Made by a program: the position numbers and the translations under genes. From contig NZ_CP075583.1 of assembly GCF_023509035.1 (NCBI RefSeq), forward strand, positions 2,914,001 through 2,978,000: a DNA stretch of 64,000 bases, given 5' to 3'. The DNA is from Janthinobacterium lividum. GTDB taxonomy: Bacteria > Pseudomonadota > Gammaproteobacteria > Burkholderiales > Burkholderiaceae_D. The stretch's first letter is position 1; each line of letters opens with the position of its first letter. Positions 62,898-64,000 of this stretch are shown here, piece after piece. The notes below the pieces were generated by a model. That model was not told where the DNA came from and did not search any database. It was given only the letters and a program-made list of their open reading frames with translations.

Positions 62898-64000
62898 GGC
62901 TTGCGGCCGCTTTCCCGCGACAGCGCTTCGAGGAAGGTGCGCGTGACGCGCATGCCGTTGGCGTAAGACACGCCGCGCGCGTCGATGCGGCTTTGCAGGC
63001 TCATGAGTGGCTCATCGGTGCTGGTGGCCAGCAGGGCAAAGTCGTACAGGCCGGTAAATTTGCGGTAGGCGCGCACGCACAGGACGGCGCGCAAGGGCAG
63101 CGTCTTGTTCTTGACGAACTGTTCGGTGCAATGGGGCCCCGTCAGGTGCGCGCTCTTGTAGCTGCCGAAACTTTCATTCTTGAACGAGGCGCTGGCCAGC
63201 TCGGAAAAGCGCAGCGCGCCCAGTTCGCTACTGCGTAAAAATTCATGGCGCATCGACACTTGCCCCGTCTGCAGGGCGCCGGAGATGAAGATGGCCGATT
63301 CCATGGCGCAGCTGGTGTTGTCGAGCATGTAGGGCTTGTCGGACTTGACGTTGGAGCGGCCCCAGCAGCGCATCTGGTCCGACTCGCGCACGGGCACGCG
63401 GTACGGGCCCATGGCTTTCAGGCTCAACGGTGTGTCGAGCAGGCGCGCCAGCATGACTTCCTGGTGCGCCAGCAGCTGTGCTGTCACCAGCGGTTTGAAG
63501 TCCTTGGGCGGCTTGCCTTGCTGCGCCACCTTGGCCAGCAATTGCTGGGCATAGCGGGCGGGCACGAGAAAGCTGACGAGTTCACCATCGAGGCGTTTCG
63601 AGACATTGATGCCGGCGACGTCGCCATTCGCCGTGACGCTGGGGCCGCCGCTCATGCCGGAATTGATCGGTCCCGTAAACATCAGCTGGTCGTAAAAGCT
63701 GCGCGTGACGACGCCGTTGTACGAGCCTTCCGAGATGGCGAAGCCCAGGTCCAGCGGATTGCCCATCGAATACAGGTACTGGCCCTGCGTCAGGGGCGCC
63801 AGCGCTTCCGGCATCTTGAAAAAACCCGTGCCATGGCGGTTCACGCGCAGCACGGCCAGGTCATGCAGCACGTCGACGGCCAGCAATTCCACATTGCCGC
63901 GCTGGCCGCTGGTGTCCACCCATTCGCCCACGTAGGTGTCCGGGTCGAGTGCAAATTGAGAGACCACGTGATAGTTGCTCACCACCAGGTCGCCCGTGCC
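62894..64000 (-). CDS. trypsin-like serine protease (S1C/HtrA-like), 5' end beyond the window
   Basis: 368 residues are visible; the N-terminus lies outside. The catalytic triad is present: His in S-N-Y-H-V, Asp in L-H-D-L-A-V-L, and Ser in N-S-G-M-S-G-G-P-S. The protease domain takes about the first 160 visible residues. The remaining 200 or so are of unknown type with several cysteines (R-C-W-G-R, T-S-C-A-M, P-H-C-T-E-Q), which suggests disulfides and a periplasmic location. No PDZ domain is seen. It is followed by the FHA membrane protein with a four-base overlap. Confidence 0.82.
   Translation of the reverse strand, partial: GTGDLVVSNYHVVSQFALDPDTYVGEWVDTSGQRGNVELLAVDVLHDLAVLRVNRHGTGFFKMPEALAPLTQGQYLYSMGNPLDLGFAISEGSYNGVVTRSFYDQLMFTGPINSGMSGGPSVTANGDVAGINVSKRLDGELVSFLVPARYAQQLLAKVAQQGKPPKDFKPLVTAQLLAHQEVMLARLLDTPLSLKAMGPYRVPVRESDQMRCWGRSNVKSDKPYMLDNTSCAMESAIFISGALQTGQVSMRHEFLRSSELGALRFSELASASFKNESFGSYKSAHLTGPHCTEQFVKNKTLPLRAVLCVRAYRKFTGLYDFALLATSTDEPLMSLQSRIDARGVSYANGMRVTRTFLEALSRESGRKP

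Overview
The window looks like a chromosomal core segment of a GC-rich betaproteobacterium of the order Burkholderiales, most likely family Oxalobacteraceae (Janthinobacterium, Massilia or Duganella type). The reasons are the gene order tpiA-secG-tRNA-Leu-nuoA..N-DUF2818, the isc operon in the order iscR-S-U-A-hscB-hscA-fdx-iscX, the ilvI-ilvH-ilvC, pssA-leuA and rpsO-pnp blocks, and a PEP-CTERM protein. Gene density is high. There are no insertion sequences, prophage genes, rRNA or CRISPR arrays. One tRNA is present.

Layout. 1-7.3 kb holds a partial tRNA-modifying DTW protein, a radical SAM protein under a near-perfect LexA box, a ChaC-type gamma-glutamylcyclotransferase, a LysR regulator facing a VOC / fumarylacetoacetase-like / maleylacetoacetate-isomerase operon, a uracil-DNA-glycosylase-like protein without the catalytic Asp, and a frameshifted NADAR gene. 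7.4-14.2 kb is the Fe-S assembly (isc) operon behind an IscR-box promoter, ending in a methyltransferase gene broken by two frameshifts. 14.2-17.7 kb has a divergent pseudouridine synthase, a truncated haemoglobin and a four-gene ECF-sigma / DUF3619 / DUF3106 / RDD operon. 18.2-21.6 kb is ilvI-ilvH-ilvC. 21.7-28.6 kb has a small membrane protein, an MFS exporter, two tandem SIMPL proteins, pssA, leuA and a lipoprotein. 28.7-31.5 kb is rpsO-pnp. 31.6-37.8 kb is a mixed stretch: exported proteins of unknown function, a chemoreceptor, a GIN-domain protein, a Sel1 protein and a quinone oxidoreductase. 37.8-54.5 kb is tpiA, secG, tRNA-Leu(GAG) and the 14-gene complex I operon. 54.5-58.6 kb has a Nudix hydrolase, an HExxH protein, ispD-ispF and a secreted sugar dehydrogenase. 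58.6-64 kb has a TetR/MFS divergon with paired operators, a YjbR protein, a PEP-CTERM protein and an FHA membrane protein coupled to a secreted serine protease that runs off the end.

Genes working together: IscR senses [2Fe-2S] and represses its own operon. IlvIH, IlvC and LeuA make branched-chain amino acids. NuoA-N form the NADH:quinone proton pump. IspD and IspF belong to the MEP isoprenoid pathway. LysR-VOC-FAH-MaiA resemble the lower end of an aromatic ring-cleavage pathway.

The items most worth a second look are these: a 120-135 bp palindromic interspersed repeat present twice with a base-pair-preserving substitution; an in-frame ochre codon in nuoD; clustered reading-frame lesions (NADAR, methyltransferase, nuoD); hairpins in four spacers of the isc operon; active-site loss in the UDG-like and pseudouridine-synthase-like proteins; and the uncharacterised sigma-factor operon, in which DUF3619 is a plausible anti-sigma factor. 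Functions are from motif recognition only; no database search was run.
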